NCBI GenBank assembly: GCA_026770585.1
Contig: MU646622.1
Location: 183,364-196,057 of the forward strand
Source: Baffinella frigidus
Lineage: Eukaryota; Cryptophyceae; Cryptomonadales; Baffinellaceae
Direction of reading: 5' to 3'
Length of the DNA: 12,694 bases
Positions 12,693 to 12,694 of the stretch are shown piece by piece. The notes below the pieces were generated by a model. It was not told the DNA's origin. It ran no database searches and saw nothing but the letters and a program-made list of their open reading frames with translations. Position 1 is the stretch's first letter; each line of letters starts with the position of its first letter. Position numbers and translations under genes: made by a program.

Positions 12693-12694
12693 CT

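Overview
The window looks like nuclear DNA of a GC-rich, intron-bearing eukaryote, most likely an alga with a secondary plastid. A cryptophyte-like organism fits best; stramenopile, haptophyte or dinoflagellate cannot be excluded. The reasons are: (1) a minus-strand first exon encodes a signal peptide followed at once by an A|FAPP motif and an Arg/Ser-rich transit-like stretch; (2) degenerate arrays of the plant/algal-type telomere heptamer CCCTAAA/TTTAGGG lie inside the window; (3) exons are short and rich in G/C at third codon positions, and fit GT-AG introns. There is no bacterial-style gene packing, rRNA, tRNA or CRISPR. Nearly all long open frames are shadows in repeats.

Layout. 1-115: telomere-like repeats. 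330-531: foldback palindromes. 1211 down to about 753 (minus): a small plastid-targeted protein gene. 1212-1375: a short divergent promoter region. 1376-4929 (plus): a proposed three-exon gene for a 65-residue protein. Its 2.1-kb and 1.3-kb introns are filled with foldback elements, minisatellites and telomere-like repeats, and an AATAAA follows the stop. 4930-7445: accessory DNA with no convincing gene but many MITE-like elements. 7446 to the window end (plus): the first six recognisable exons of a type-1 (microbial) rhodopsin gene covering an N-terminal domain and helices A-D. Helices E-G, including the retinal lysine, would lie beyond the window.

The most unusual content is twofold. First, the rhodopsin aligns without gaps to bacteriorhodopsin through helices C and D but lacks the normal helix-C photochemical residues: the equivalents of R82, D85, W86, D96 and D115 are E, Q, R, S and A. 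Second, the rhodopsin introns are built from degenerate tandem copies of their own splice-site/exon-edge sequence. Exons 3, 4, 5 and 6 are each preceded by decoy acceptors carrying the exon's first codons, which run into stops, and exon 5 is followed by decoy donors. Telomere-like arrays fill the remaining intron space.

At least four foldback/MITE-like families (A, B, D and F here) and several single hairpins (C, E, G) are present. Some show TA or CCCTG target-site duplications, and some are nested in other repeats. All exon models come from reading splice sites, phase and codon character by eye; transcripts have not been seen.
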